The notes under the pieces were generated by a model that saw only the letters and a list, made by a program, of their open reading frames with translations, was not told the DNA's origin and did not search any database. 5,607 bases of DNA from an uncultured Legionella sp. (GTDB lineage Bacteria; Pseudomonadota; Gammaproteobacteria; Legionellales; Legionellaceae): positions 1-5,607 of the forward strand of contig CAISKC010000224.1 in the NCBI GenBank assembly GCA_903885895.1. Reading direction: 5' to 3'. Made by a program: the position numbers and the translations under genes. Positions 1 through 5,566 of this stretch are shown in pieces (positions within the stretch are counted from its first letter, which is position 1; every line of letters starts with the position of its first letter).

Positions 1-72
1 ATTATCTTGCCCAATATTGGAGGTGCTCTGGATGGGCGAATTAATGACAATTTTCAGCTATTGAAAACATAG
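1..72 (+). CDS. C-terminal tail of an unidentified protein (partial)
   Basis: The first 72 bases read as 23 codons plus a TAG stop at 70-72, giving a tail that ends IGGALDGRINDNFQLLKT. The gene enters from outside the window, so neither start nor length is known. The composition (hydrophobic start, GG turn, charged Asp/Asn/Arg stretch) looks like real protein, and the frame would converge on the 905-codon gene that ends at 128 on the other strand, leaving a 55-bp spacer. No family was recognised. An open frame this short could occur by chance, so confidence is moderate. Confidence 0.42.
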   Translation: MILPNIGGALDGRINDNFQLLKT

Positions 73-74
73 CA

Positions 75-107
75 TTTTGAAAGATCATGGGTATATATCT
101 TCCAAAA
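75..107. terminator. Weak stem-loop between convergent genes, possible terminator
   Basis: TTTTGAAAGAT at 75-85 can pair with ATCTTCCAAAA at 97-107 over 11 positions with one A/C mismatch, leaving an 11-base loop. It sits between the stops of two convergent reading frames (72 and 128), where a shared bidirectional terminator is expected. The stem is AT-rich and no clean T-run follows on either strand, so it is a weak candidate. Confidence 0.25.
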
Positions 108-127
108 ATTTGTCCAAAATCCAACTT

Positions 128-2845
128 CTAGGTTTGTGTATAACCAGCCAAATTTGAACGATGCTCCGGCGAAGTATTGGGCCTATTGCAACACTTGCCA
201 ACAAATAACCCAACCGTGCTTAACACTGCAGTAACTGTCGCCGCATACTGTACTGTCTTGACTGCTAACCCCATATTCACCAACACAGCAGGTGCTGCAT
301 AGCTAAAGAGAAGTAAAACGAGTGCAGAAATGAGTAGACTTATACACAAGCATTTCAGCAAGAATCCAGCATGACCCAATCCGCCATTGCTTAGATTAGC
401 CGAAGAAGCTACGTTCCTAGACGCAGTATGGTTAGAAACTGCTGACGCTTGAACAGATACGTTATGACCTGAACCAGTATGCGCCAATCCATACATAGAT
501 GAATTGTTTAAAGAAGCACCTTCCCCAGGCAAAACTAACATCCCTGATTGTGTTATCACCGGTTGGCTAGATCCATTGGTAATTAAACCAATCGAAACAT
601 CAGAACCCGCCTCCAAACAAGGCATGGACGACGCATCGCTCAGACAATTGAGTTTCATTCCTCTTACGACAGAATAATACGTTAAAGTAACCTCAGGCTG
701 ATTAGCTCGCTCGCCTAGTGAGCAATGATAGCGCATCGAAGATAAAAATGTGTCGCTTTGCATGGGATTTTGCCTAATCAGCAGACTAATCGCCATCTCT
801 TGATCAGACAATAACCGACCATCCACATGCAATAATCCTTCTACATGGGTATGTTCACTATTCAATAAAGCTAAATTACTAAGCATCACGCGAAAAGTAT
901 ATTGCAGATCTTGAATTTGTTCGGCATCCAATCTCAAGCTCGTATTCAAACTCCCAGCACTGTGGGTTTGTTTGCTTAAAACTCGCTCATTTATCGGTGA
1001 AAGACCAAAATTCCTTAAAAACCCATCTAATTCTATGGTTCTTTCGTTCACGACATAGTGGGAAGTCGCGGTACCATCACGCTGTATTCTTATCTGTATG
1101 GCAGCATCTCTTGTCTGTGTCGTAGACTGATCGGATAAACAACGCTGAAAATCTCTTTTGATAACAGAAATGTTTATCCATTGATTACCGTCAACATCAA
1201 CACCACAACGTAACACACTGGTTCTATCTGCAGTTCGATAACCGCCTCCTCTTGCACTACCAACACTAACGGTTGATTTTTCAAAGGTAAACTCAGTCCC
1301 TTCTATTAAATGGTACTTTTGACAAATTTCGTGATCTAATGCGTTGCTACTTAGTTTAAAAACAGAATCATGTGACCCTAGAACGGCATTGGTAAGAGAG
1401 GCCTGTTCCGTAGTTTTTAAAAAAGGAGCGTCCAAAAGTCGTTGATGCACCGAAGTTAATATGGCAAGTGGATTTTTATGTCGTGTATATGTAAACGTTC
1501 CTACTTTGCAATGCTCTAAAAATAATTGAAAAATACTTTCAACCTGATCACGTTGATGTCGTCTATAAGTAGTTCCCCAGTCTGCGGCAGATAGGCCAGT
1601 ATATTTAGCATCAGATGGGCGTTTAACGGTTGCATTCACTCCTTGTAATGCATAATTCATGACTCCACTACTGGATAAATAGATGTCAAATGCTGGAGGG
1701 AGGGAATTATTTACTTTTTCAACTCCGAACAGCAGAAATTGATTAGGATTATCTGACTGCAAATTAAATACTACTTTGATATTGATCGTGTCTGCATCCT
1801 CGCGGCTTAGCAATAATTCTTCAGCGTTATAACCACAGAACTCAAAAATGGCTCGCTCTTCTTGAGCACCAATTAACGCATCTAATTGCCGATATAGATC
1901 GGCATAAGCGTGTAATTGTTCAACATCAGTCATCGTTTGAATAACCGATGATTGCACAGACTGCCCCTGGTCCAACAATGCAGGCAAATTCTGCCGCTCG
2001 ACAACGCCCTCGGTATAAAGCGCAGCGATACCATACGTGTCGCCATTTGCCACACGATTGCGCAGAGCAAAAGAACGCAACAACTTTTCTCTAAACTGGG
2101 TTAAACAAATCTCGCTCGTTTCCAGTATTTGTTTTTGATTGATGGTAAAAGGAGCATAAATCGCCCGGGCGCATGTTTGTTTGAAATGATTAAACTCCGG
2201 GTCCTGTTCATAACCTAGAAATATAAAGCCCTGTGCAAGATATCGGTTAAAAGCCTCCCGCATATGCCGAACATCGCTGAAACCCAGCAGCGAATTATTC
2301 GCGTAAGCATGCAGCGCTCTATAAGCTGCTTGAGTCGTTTTTTCTTTTGACCAACCATGCTGAATAATACCCAGCGGACTAACCAATGGGACTTCGTGTT
2401 CAACAATACCGCCTAAACCCCAAAAAATCTTGTAATAGCAAGCAGTTAAAGCGTTGAAATCTTCTATCGACTCTGATGCGATAGGGATGTTGACCAATAT
2501 ATGACGCTCAGAATAGCTATAGCTTTCACGATTCTCCATCTCGTTTCTTAGATAAAAACTAACCGTGTCGCCACAATTCAACATTATCTGTGAAGTACGC
2601 TCGTCATAGTCTAAAAAACCTTTTAAATGCGCGTAACCATCATAACGGAACAGATTCAGCGCAAAACGATTCATCTCGGTTGTGCCGGGGATAAATTCCT
2701 CTATGCAAGAAAACCCAATACGATTTGCATAGGTTGATTGCAGCGCATGATATCTCTGAAAATAAGGATCTTGCGTGTTTGTATAGGATGTTACGCTCAG
2801 GGAGGAAGAAGCTGTTTCTAACGATTGCCGCACATTGACTGCCAT
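128..2845 (-). CDS. Large orphan protein (905 aa) with C-terminal transmembrane pair; effector-like, function unknown
   Basis: A 905-residue protein that matches no family I recognise. The ATG at 2843-2845 is chosen because it opens the frame and lies just below a good promoter; only a weak GAG, 12 bases upstream, could act as ribosome binding site. There is no signal peptide. Residues about 1-745 look globular and mixed alpha/beta, with no evident catalytic motif. Residues about 747-827 form a low-complexity linker rich in Ser, Asn, Gly and Ala. Two hydrophobic segments follow, at about 828-851 (rich in Leu, Ile, Val) and about 864-883, then a Lys-Cys-Cys and a polar tail of 19 residues. A big cytosolic-type body without Sec signal plus a late membrane hairpin is a layout seen in secreted effectors of intracellular bacteria; that role is inference. 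The tail has no clear secretion signal. It is transcribed alone. Alternatively it is an inner-membrane-anchored cytoplasmic protein. Confidence 0.88.
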   Translation of the reverse strand: MAVNVRQSLETASSSLSVTSYTNTQDPYFQRYHALQSTYANRIGFSCIEEFIPGTTEMNRFALNLFRYDGYAHLKGFLDYDERTSQIMLNCGDTVSFYLRNEMENRESYSYSERHILVNIPIASESIEDFNALTACYYKIFWGLGGIVEHEVPLVSPLGIIQHGWSKEKTTQAAYRALHAYANNSLLGFSDVRHMREAFNRYLAQGFIFLGYEQDPEFNHFKQTCARAIYAPFTINQKQILETSEICLTQFREKLLRSFALRNRVANGDTYGIAALYTEGVVERQNLPALLDQGQSVQSSVIQTMTDVEQLHAYADLYRQLDALIGAQEERAIFEFCGYNAEELLLSREDADTINIKVVFNLQSDNPNQFLLFGVEKVNNSLPPAFDIYLSSSGVMNYALQGVNATVKRPSDAKYTGLSAADWGTTYRRHQRDQVESIFQLFLEHCKVGTFTYTRHKNPLAILTSVHQRLLDAPFLKTTEQASLTNAVLGSHDSVFKLSSNALDHEICQKYHLIEGTEFTFEKSTVSVGSARGGGYRTADRTSVLRCGVDVDGNQWINISVIKRDFQRCLSDQSTTQTRDAAIQIRIQRDGTATSHYVVNERTIELDGFLRNFGLSPINERVLSKQTHSAGSLNTSLRLDAEQIQDLQYTFRVMLSNLALLNSEHTHVEGLLHVDGRLLSDQEMAISLLIRQNPMQSDTFLSSMRYHCSLGERANQPEVTLTYYSVVRGMKLNCLSDASSMPCLEAGSDVSIGLITNGSSQPVITQSGMLVLPGEGASLNNSSMYGLAHTGSGHNVSVQASAVSNHTASRNVASSANLSNGGLGHAGFLLKCLCISLLISALVLLLFSYAAPAVLVNMGLAVKTVQYAATVTAVLSTVGLFVGKCCNRPNTSPEHRSNLAGYTQT

Positions 2846-2862
2846 TTAATTTATTTGCTCAT

Positions 2863-2890
2863 ATTGTATCTATTTAGAACAAAAAATCAA
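2863..2890 (-). promoter_or_regulatory. Sigma-70-type promoter of the 905-aa gene
   Basis: On the minus strand, TTGATT (2885-2890) serves as -35 and TACAAT (2863-2868) as -10, separated by 16 bp. They match the sigma-70 consensus at four and five of six positions. Transcription would start near 2856, giving a leader of only about 11 bases before the ATG at 2845. That short leader fits the lack of a strong ribosome binding site. The AT-rich spacer and the position right upstream of the start support the call; no experimental start is known. Confidence 0.5.
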
Positions 2891-2935
2891 GATTCGATGC
2901 TGATACTCTTAGAACGAAATCATACTTAACTATTT

Positions 2936-3025
2936 CCGTTCGGGCTGAGGAGAGGCGCTAGCCTCGTCTCGAAGCCTTGATGCCAATGCTTCGAGACGGC
3001 GTAAACGCCTCCTCAGCACGAACGG
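2936..3025. repeat. 90-bp composite palindromic repeat (nested hairpins)
   Basis: The outer arms CCGTTCGGGCTGAGGAG (2936-2952) and CTCCTCAGCACGAACGG (3009-3025) are complementary at 16 of 17 positions. Just inside, GGCG (2954-2957) can pair with CGCC (3006-3009, sharing one base with the outer arm). An inner perfect 11-bp stem is formed by CGTCTCGAAGC (2965-2975) and GCTTCGAGACG (2988-2998) around a 12-base loop. The element is much more GC-rich than its surroundings. From memory it resembles the REP/BIME-like dispersed palindromes found in many proteobacterial genomes. It lies downstream of the BON-CsbD operon and upstream of the 905-aa gene, so it could act as transcript end or 3' stabiliser. 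Confidence 0.85.
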
Positions 3026-3036
3026 GTCATATTATG

Positions 3037-3074
3037 CTGGAGCTAGATTGCTTCGCTAACGCTCGCAACGACGA
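3037..3074. repeat. Repeat-like sequence containing TTGCTTCGCTAACGCTCGC
   Basis: This stretch contains TTGCTTCGCTAACGCTCGC followed by AACGACG. It closely resembles a short dispersed repeat (TTGCTTCGC...GCTCGCAATGACG type) that I recall from the intergenic regions of several intracellular and other proteobacteria. It begins only 12 bp after the 90-bp palindrome, so the two form a small repeat cluster. Only one copy is present here, so calling it a repeat rests on family memory and not on a second copy in the window. Confidence 0.5.
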
Positions 3075-3147
3075 GTTATTAGCCAACTTTATAAAAAAGC
3101 TAAAAACGAGATCAATACGCAGGCATGACACCGTTCTTAACACGCAC

Positions 3148-3345
3148 TCAATGTTTATTTTTAAAATCTTTGATCGCTTTTTCAGTTTGTTCTTTCGTAT
3201 AGCCATAATGTTTTTGCAATGTTCCATAAATCTCTTGGTGATTGCCTTCGATCACATTAAAGTCATCATCCGTCAACTTGCCCCATAATTGCTTCATTTT
3301 TCCCTTGGTTTCTTCCCACTTTCCTTCAAAAATATCCTTGTTCAT
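3148..3345 (-). CDS. CsbD-family small stress protein
   Basis: A 65-residue, highly charged helical protein with the CsbD pattern: MNKDIFEGKWEETKGKMKQL, then WGKLTDDDF, a central IEG, and GTLQKHYGYTKEQ near the C-terminus. Its length fits the family (E. coli YjbJ is about 69 residues). CsbD proteins are abundant cytoplasmic proteins induced by general or osmotic stress, of uncertain biochemical role. The start is supported by GGAG (3353-3356) seven bases upstream. The gene begins 13 bp after the stop of the two-BON gene on the same strand, so the two are very probably co-transcribed. No signal peptide or membrane segment is present. Confidence 0.95.
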   Translation of the reverse strand: MNKDIFEGKWEETKGKMKQLWGKLTDDDFNVIEGNHQEIYGTLQKHYGYTKEQTEKAIKDFKNKH

Positions 3346-3358
3346 GTTAGATCTCCGG

Positions 3359-3910
3359 TTATTTTACAGTCATAGTAGAATGAACTGATTGCACACCATG
3401 GATATCCTCGATTAACATCACAATGTTAGCACGTTGCTCGTCGGTATCCACAACTCCTGACAGATAAACCACACCGTCTTTGGTCTCCATACTTACTGGC
3501 CAAAATTCAACTGATTTACTACCAAATAATTTTTCTCTCAAAATAGTCCCTTTCGCTTTAGCAGTGATGTAGGTATCTGCCAAAGGCGCTTTGCTCTCTG
3601 TCACTTTAAGATTATCCACATTCACATCTGCCACACCATGTACTGATTGAGCAAGTGAAATCGCTTCCTCATATTGCAAATCCGTAGCGACAGATCCCTT
3701 TAAAGCAACATTATGGTTTGTTGTGATAACCGATATGCTGAATGTTTTTATTAATGGTGACATGACATAAAGTGCTTTGATTTTTGCAGTGATTGCGGCA
3801 TCAGATAGTTCGTGCTTCACTCCTGACATAGTGACTCTTTCTACATTGACAACCGCTGAACCCATGGCTGAAAAAGCTAAGACGCCACATAAAACCGTTT
3901 GCTTCAACAT
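3359..3910 (-). CDS. Exported protein with two BON domains (OsmY-like)
   Basis: A 183-residue protein. The ATG at 3908-3910 is preferred over an in-frame ATG 42 bases upstream because AAGGAAG (3916-3922) lies just ahead of it and because it opens directly into a Sec-type signal peptide (MLKQTVLCGVLAFSAMGSA, cleavage near residue 19; no lipobox). The mature part holds two BON domains, about residues 35-103 (SDAAITAKIKA ... GVADVNVDNLKV) and 112-183 (ADTYITAKAKG ... VYLSGVVDTDEQR ... GVQSVHSTMTV). Each has the family's LxG turn and a hydrophobic end strand. BON domains bind phospholipid surfaces, and OsmY-type proteins act in the periplasm under osmotic or envelope stress. The gene leads an operon with the CsbD gene. 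Its second domain is a clear paralogue of the divergent single-BON protein. Confidence 0.92.
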   Translation of the reverse strand: MLKQTVLCGVLAFSAMGSAVVNVERVTMSGVKHELSDAAITAKIKALYVMSPLIKTFSISVITTNHNVALKGSVATDLQYEEAISLAQSVHGVADVNVDNLKVTESKAPLADTYITAKAKGTILREKLFGSKSVEFWPVSMETKDGVVYLSGVVDTDEQRANIVMLIEDIHGVQSVHSTMTVK

Positions 3911-3929
3911 AATATCTTCCTTATTGTAT

Positions 3930-3971
3930 TTGAGCCAAGACTGAGTTGGCATATTCTTAGTCGTGACTCAA
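3930..3971. promoter_or_regulatory. 16-bp inverted repeat in the leader of the BON-CsbD operon
   Basis: TTGAGCCAAGACTGAG (3930-3945) and CTTAGTCGTGACTCAA (3956-3971) are complementary at 13 of 16 positions around a 10-base gap. The element ends seven bases upstream of the ribosome binding site of the two-BON gene. It could be an operator for a dimeric regulator or a leader hairpin in the mRNA. No known operator was recognised, and chance cannot be excluded for imperfect arms. Confidence 0.35.
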
Positions 3972-4223
3972 GCTCTTAACAACGATCGCAAATTAGAAAT
4001 AATATTTATTGATCGATTTAACGAACTCTTGCTCAGAGAAATTAGGCCAGTTGGTTTTATCGAATTTGTATGCTACAGCCAATTTTGCAACTCGTCTCCT
4101 TTCCAAAAAGCCACACAAACAACCACGAATAAATCTATTTTTGATCAAAATGAGCAACAATTGCTTTTGTGGTTTATACTGAATTATAAGAACTATGTTT
4201 TATCAATTTGATAAAAATTGTGT

Positions 4224-4236
4224 CAAAAGGCTTTTG
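4224..4236. promoter_or_regulatory. Short palindrome CAAAAGGCTTTTG, possible operator
   Basis: CAAAAG and CTTTTG flank a single G, forming a 13-bp palindrome about 53 bases before the single-BON start. Its right half belongs to CTTTTGTGG (4231-4239), which is repeated directly at 4164-4172, 67 bp upstream. A repeated half-site close to a promoter fits regulator binding, but the sequences are short and AT-rich, so this is tentative. Confidence 0.25.
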
Positions 4237-4276
4237 TGGCCAATTGTCTAATCTATAACCAGTGAGATTATTAACG

Positions 4277-4282
4277 AAGGAG
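4277..4282 (+). promoter_or_regulatory. Ribosome binding site that fixes the single-BON start
   Basis: AAGGAG lies six bases before the ATG at 4289-4291. It decides between that ATG and an in-frame ATG at 4262, which has no comparable site and would add nine residues ahead of the signal peptide. Confidence 0.8.
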
Positions 4283-4288
4283 ACTATC

Positions 4289-4609
4289 ATGTTAAATAAA
4301 ACCATATTATGCGGTGCGTTGGCTCTGGGTATGCTTAGCCCCTTAATTGTAAGGGCCTCTATCACAGAAAAGGTTGAGTATGCCATTTCTGATACCGCTA
4401 TCACCACTGAAGTAAAAGCCACCCTTTTAGAAAAAAAGATATTCGGAAACAAAAAAGTTGAGTTTTGGACAGTACATGTCGATACCAAACATGGCATTGT
4501 CTCTCTAACCGGAACAGTCGATACAGATGAACAACGTGACAATACTATTAATGCAGTGAAAAATGTTCGCGGTGTCAAATCAGTTGAATCTGCGCTTACT
4601 GTGCAATAA
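4289..4609 (+). CDS. Exported single-BON-domain protein
   Basis: A 106-residue protein whose start is set by a strong ribosome binding site. It begins with a Sec-type signal peptide (MLNKTILCGALALGMLSP, cleavage probably after VRA at residue 23), followed by one BON domain at about residues 34-104 (AISDTAITTEVKAT, VSLTGTVDTDEQR, RGVKSVESALTV). It aligns without gaps to the second BON domain of the divergent protein over about 69 residues, with roughly half identical by hand count, including VEFW and VDTDEQR; the signal peptides also match well. The family acts in the periplasm, binding membrane surfaces and responding to envelope or osmotic stress; this role here is inferred. It is transcribed away from the BON-CsbD operon and has no co-directional neighbour. 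Confidence 0.92.
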   Translation: MLNKTILCGALALGMLSPLIVRASITEKVEYAISDTAITTEVKATLLEKKIFGNKKVEFWTVHVDTKHGIVSLTGTVDTDEQRDNTINAVKNVRGVKSVESALTVQ

Positions 4610-4943
4610 CGTACAAGCCCTGGATCCCGCGGACAGACCGCGGGACGTAGTGTGAAGAAATACTGAATGATCAACAAACCATAATAAGTGTTATTTAGAA
4701 TGAATAATGTTACAATTTGCCGCCCAGCAGTATGTTTTTTGAACCAATACGCTTTTACAGGGTTGTATTTTGTTGTTGGTGTTGTGCACGGCCAATATGA
4801 TTGGACAGCCTGATCCAACACAGTCGCATCCCACCTGAATCCCAGGGTTCAAAAACTACCACTGTTGGGTCTTCAAATGAAACAGCTTTTCAGTTTTAAC
4901 GACATGATCGGCATTTTACGTAAACCCTATTCAAATATACCTT
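4610..4943. other. Spacer between convergent BON gene and dehydrogenase remnant
   Basis: This 334-bp stretch contains a GC-rich hairpin near its left side and otherwise no confident gene. A long minus-strand open frame crosses the hairpin and the BON gene antisense and is judged spurious. A separate 44-codon minus-strand frame with no good start (4755-4889) has protein-like composition and may be a gene remnant. No T-run terminator was seen downstream of the dehydrogenase remnant. Confidence 0.5.
4625..4645. repeat. GC-rich palindrome, possible terminator or dispersed repeat
   Basis: TCCCGCGG (4625-4632) and CCGCGGGA (4638-4645) form a perfect 8-bp stem with a five-base loop, 15 bases after the stop of the single-BON gene. 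No T-run follows, so it is not a standard intrinsic terminator, though it could stabilise or end the transcript. Its core (GGATCCCGCGGACA...CCGCGGGA) resembles a dispersed palindrome I recall from intracellular proteobacteria. It differs in sequence from the palindrome at 2936-3025. Confidence 0.7.
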
Positions 4944-5468
4944 TTAGCGCTCCATACTAATCACCATTTTTATGGCCTGCATTTTACTTGCGTCCGCAAA
5001 CGTATCATAAGCTTGTATAATCTCATCAAACTTAAAATGATGGCTAATTAAGGTATCAGGATTTATTTTTTTTGAATACACCATCTTAAGCAGCGTGGGT
5101 GTTGTGACCGTATCAACCAATCTAGTAGTAATGGTAATATTGTGTGACCATAATCTTTCCAAATGGAGCGGTACCACAGCACCATGCACACCAATATTAG
5201 CAATAGTCCCACCTGGGGCAACGATGTTTTCACACATAACAAAAGCATCCGGTACACCCACTGCTTCAATCGCTGTATCGACACCATATTTTGTGATGTC
5301 CATTATTTTATTCACGACATCTTCTTTTTCCAAATTAAAGACATGTGTTGCGCCAAGTTTTTTTGCAATATTTAAGCGATGCTCATCTTTATCAATCATG
5401 ATGATCAGTGCAGGAGAATAGAGTTGTGCCGTTAATAATACGGCCAGACCAATAGGACCAGCTCCTAC
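4944..5468 (-). pseudogene. Zinc-type alcohol dehydrogenase, 5'-truncated by an IS element
   Basis: The surviving 174 codons encode the C-terminal half of a medium-chain, zinc-dependent alcohol dehydrogenase, a family usually near 345 residues. The fragment opens at the Rossmann nucleotide-binding site (VGAGPIGLA), continues with IIMIDKDEHRL, where the Asp suggests NAD rather than NADP, then LGATHVFN, a VAPGGTIANIGVHG strand-turn and LWSHNITITTRLVDT, and ends at a TAA (4944-4946). The whole N-terminal catalytic domain with its zinc ligands (Cys, His, Glu) is missing. At 5469 the homology stops where the IS end begins, and the frame hits a stop inside the element at 5490-5492. An internal ATG at 5397-5399 would start after the Gly motif, so no working enzyme is expected. 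The retained half shows no frameshift, which suggests a recent insertion. Confidence 0.9.
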
Positions 5469-5485
5469 TGGGTATTCCTGCGAAC

Positions 5486-5566
5486 GTGATCACCGATTAT
5501 CGCCTAGTGTGATCACCTAATATTCCGTTGTTTTTGCAAGCGAAGAAATTATCTCAGAGTGATCAC
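5486..5566. repeat. Three GTGATCAC repeats at the IS terminus
   Basis: The self-complementary octamer GTGATCAC occurs at 5486-5493, 5509-5516 and 5559-5566. The first two are 23 bp apart and share a following C; the third lies 50 bp further in and overlaps the istB stop codon. In IS21-family elements such repeats are thought to be transposase binding sites. The palindrome makes strand orientation ambiguous. Confidence 0.8.

Larger units (their letters stand above)
2846..3147. other. Spacer between the 905-aa gene and the CsbD gene
   Basis: This 302-bp stretch holds the promoter of the 905-aa gene, a 90-bp composite palindrome and a second repeat-like sequence. Open frames in it on either strand run through the palindromes or overlap the CsbD gene in another frame, and none has a convincing ribosome binding site. 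The AT-rich bases 3080-3147, just downstream of the CsbD stop, hold no strong terminator with a T-run; the palindrome further on may serve that role for the minus-strand operon. Confidence 0.6.
3911..4288. other. Divergent spacer between the two BON genes
   Basis: This 378-bp AT-rich stretch must hold the control regions of both BON transcripts. It contains an imperfect inverted repeat next to the minus-strand ribosome binding site (3930-3971), a 9-bp direct repeat and a short palindrome before the plus-strand gene. Plus-strand promoter candidates are weak: TATAAC at 4254-4259 with CTTTTG 17 bp upstream, or TTATAA at 4184-4189 with TTGCTT at 4161-4166, also 17 bp apart. No convincing -35/-10 pair was seen for the minus-strand operon. 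On the minus strand, 3993-4093 reads like the C-terminal end of a decayed gene. Confidence 0.55.

Noticed and set aside
2215..2406. 63-codon minus-strand frame inside the 905-aa gene
   Set aside because: It is an out-of-frame shadow within the large gene, with no ribosome binding site.
3027..3227. 66-codon minus-strand open frame
   Set aside because: It overlaps the CsbD gene in another frame and reads through the repeat cluster; Lys/Ser-rich composition is typical of a chance AT-rich frame.
2977..3288. 103-codon plus-strand open frame
   Set aside because: It starts inside the composite palindrome and runs antisense to the CsbD gene, which is well supported by family match and ribosome binding site.
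3963..4211. 82-codon plus-strand frame starting with GTG
   Set aside because: No ribosome binding site and no family match; it lies opposite the more protein-like minus-strand remnant.
4625..4645. Standard intrinsic terminator for the single-BON gene
   Set aside because: The hairpin is strong but is followed by ACGTAG with no T-run, so it was recorded as a palindrome with only possible terminator function.
4174..4821. 215-codon minus-strand open frame
   Set aside because: It runs antisense through the single-BON gene and the GC-rich palindrome, has no ribosome binding site and no recognisable domain.
5095..5421. Plus-strand open frames opposite the dehydrogenase remnant
   Set aside because: They are antisense shadows of a clearly recognised protein family and lack start signals.
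5486..5566. GTGATCAC repeats as a CRISPR array or operator cluster
   Set aside because: Repeats are only 8 bp with unequal spacing (23 and 50 bp), and they sit next to an IstB-like tail, which fits an IS end better.
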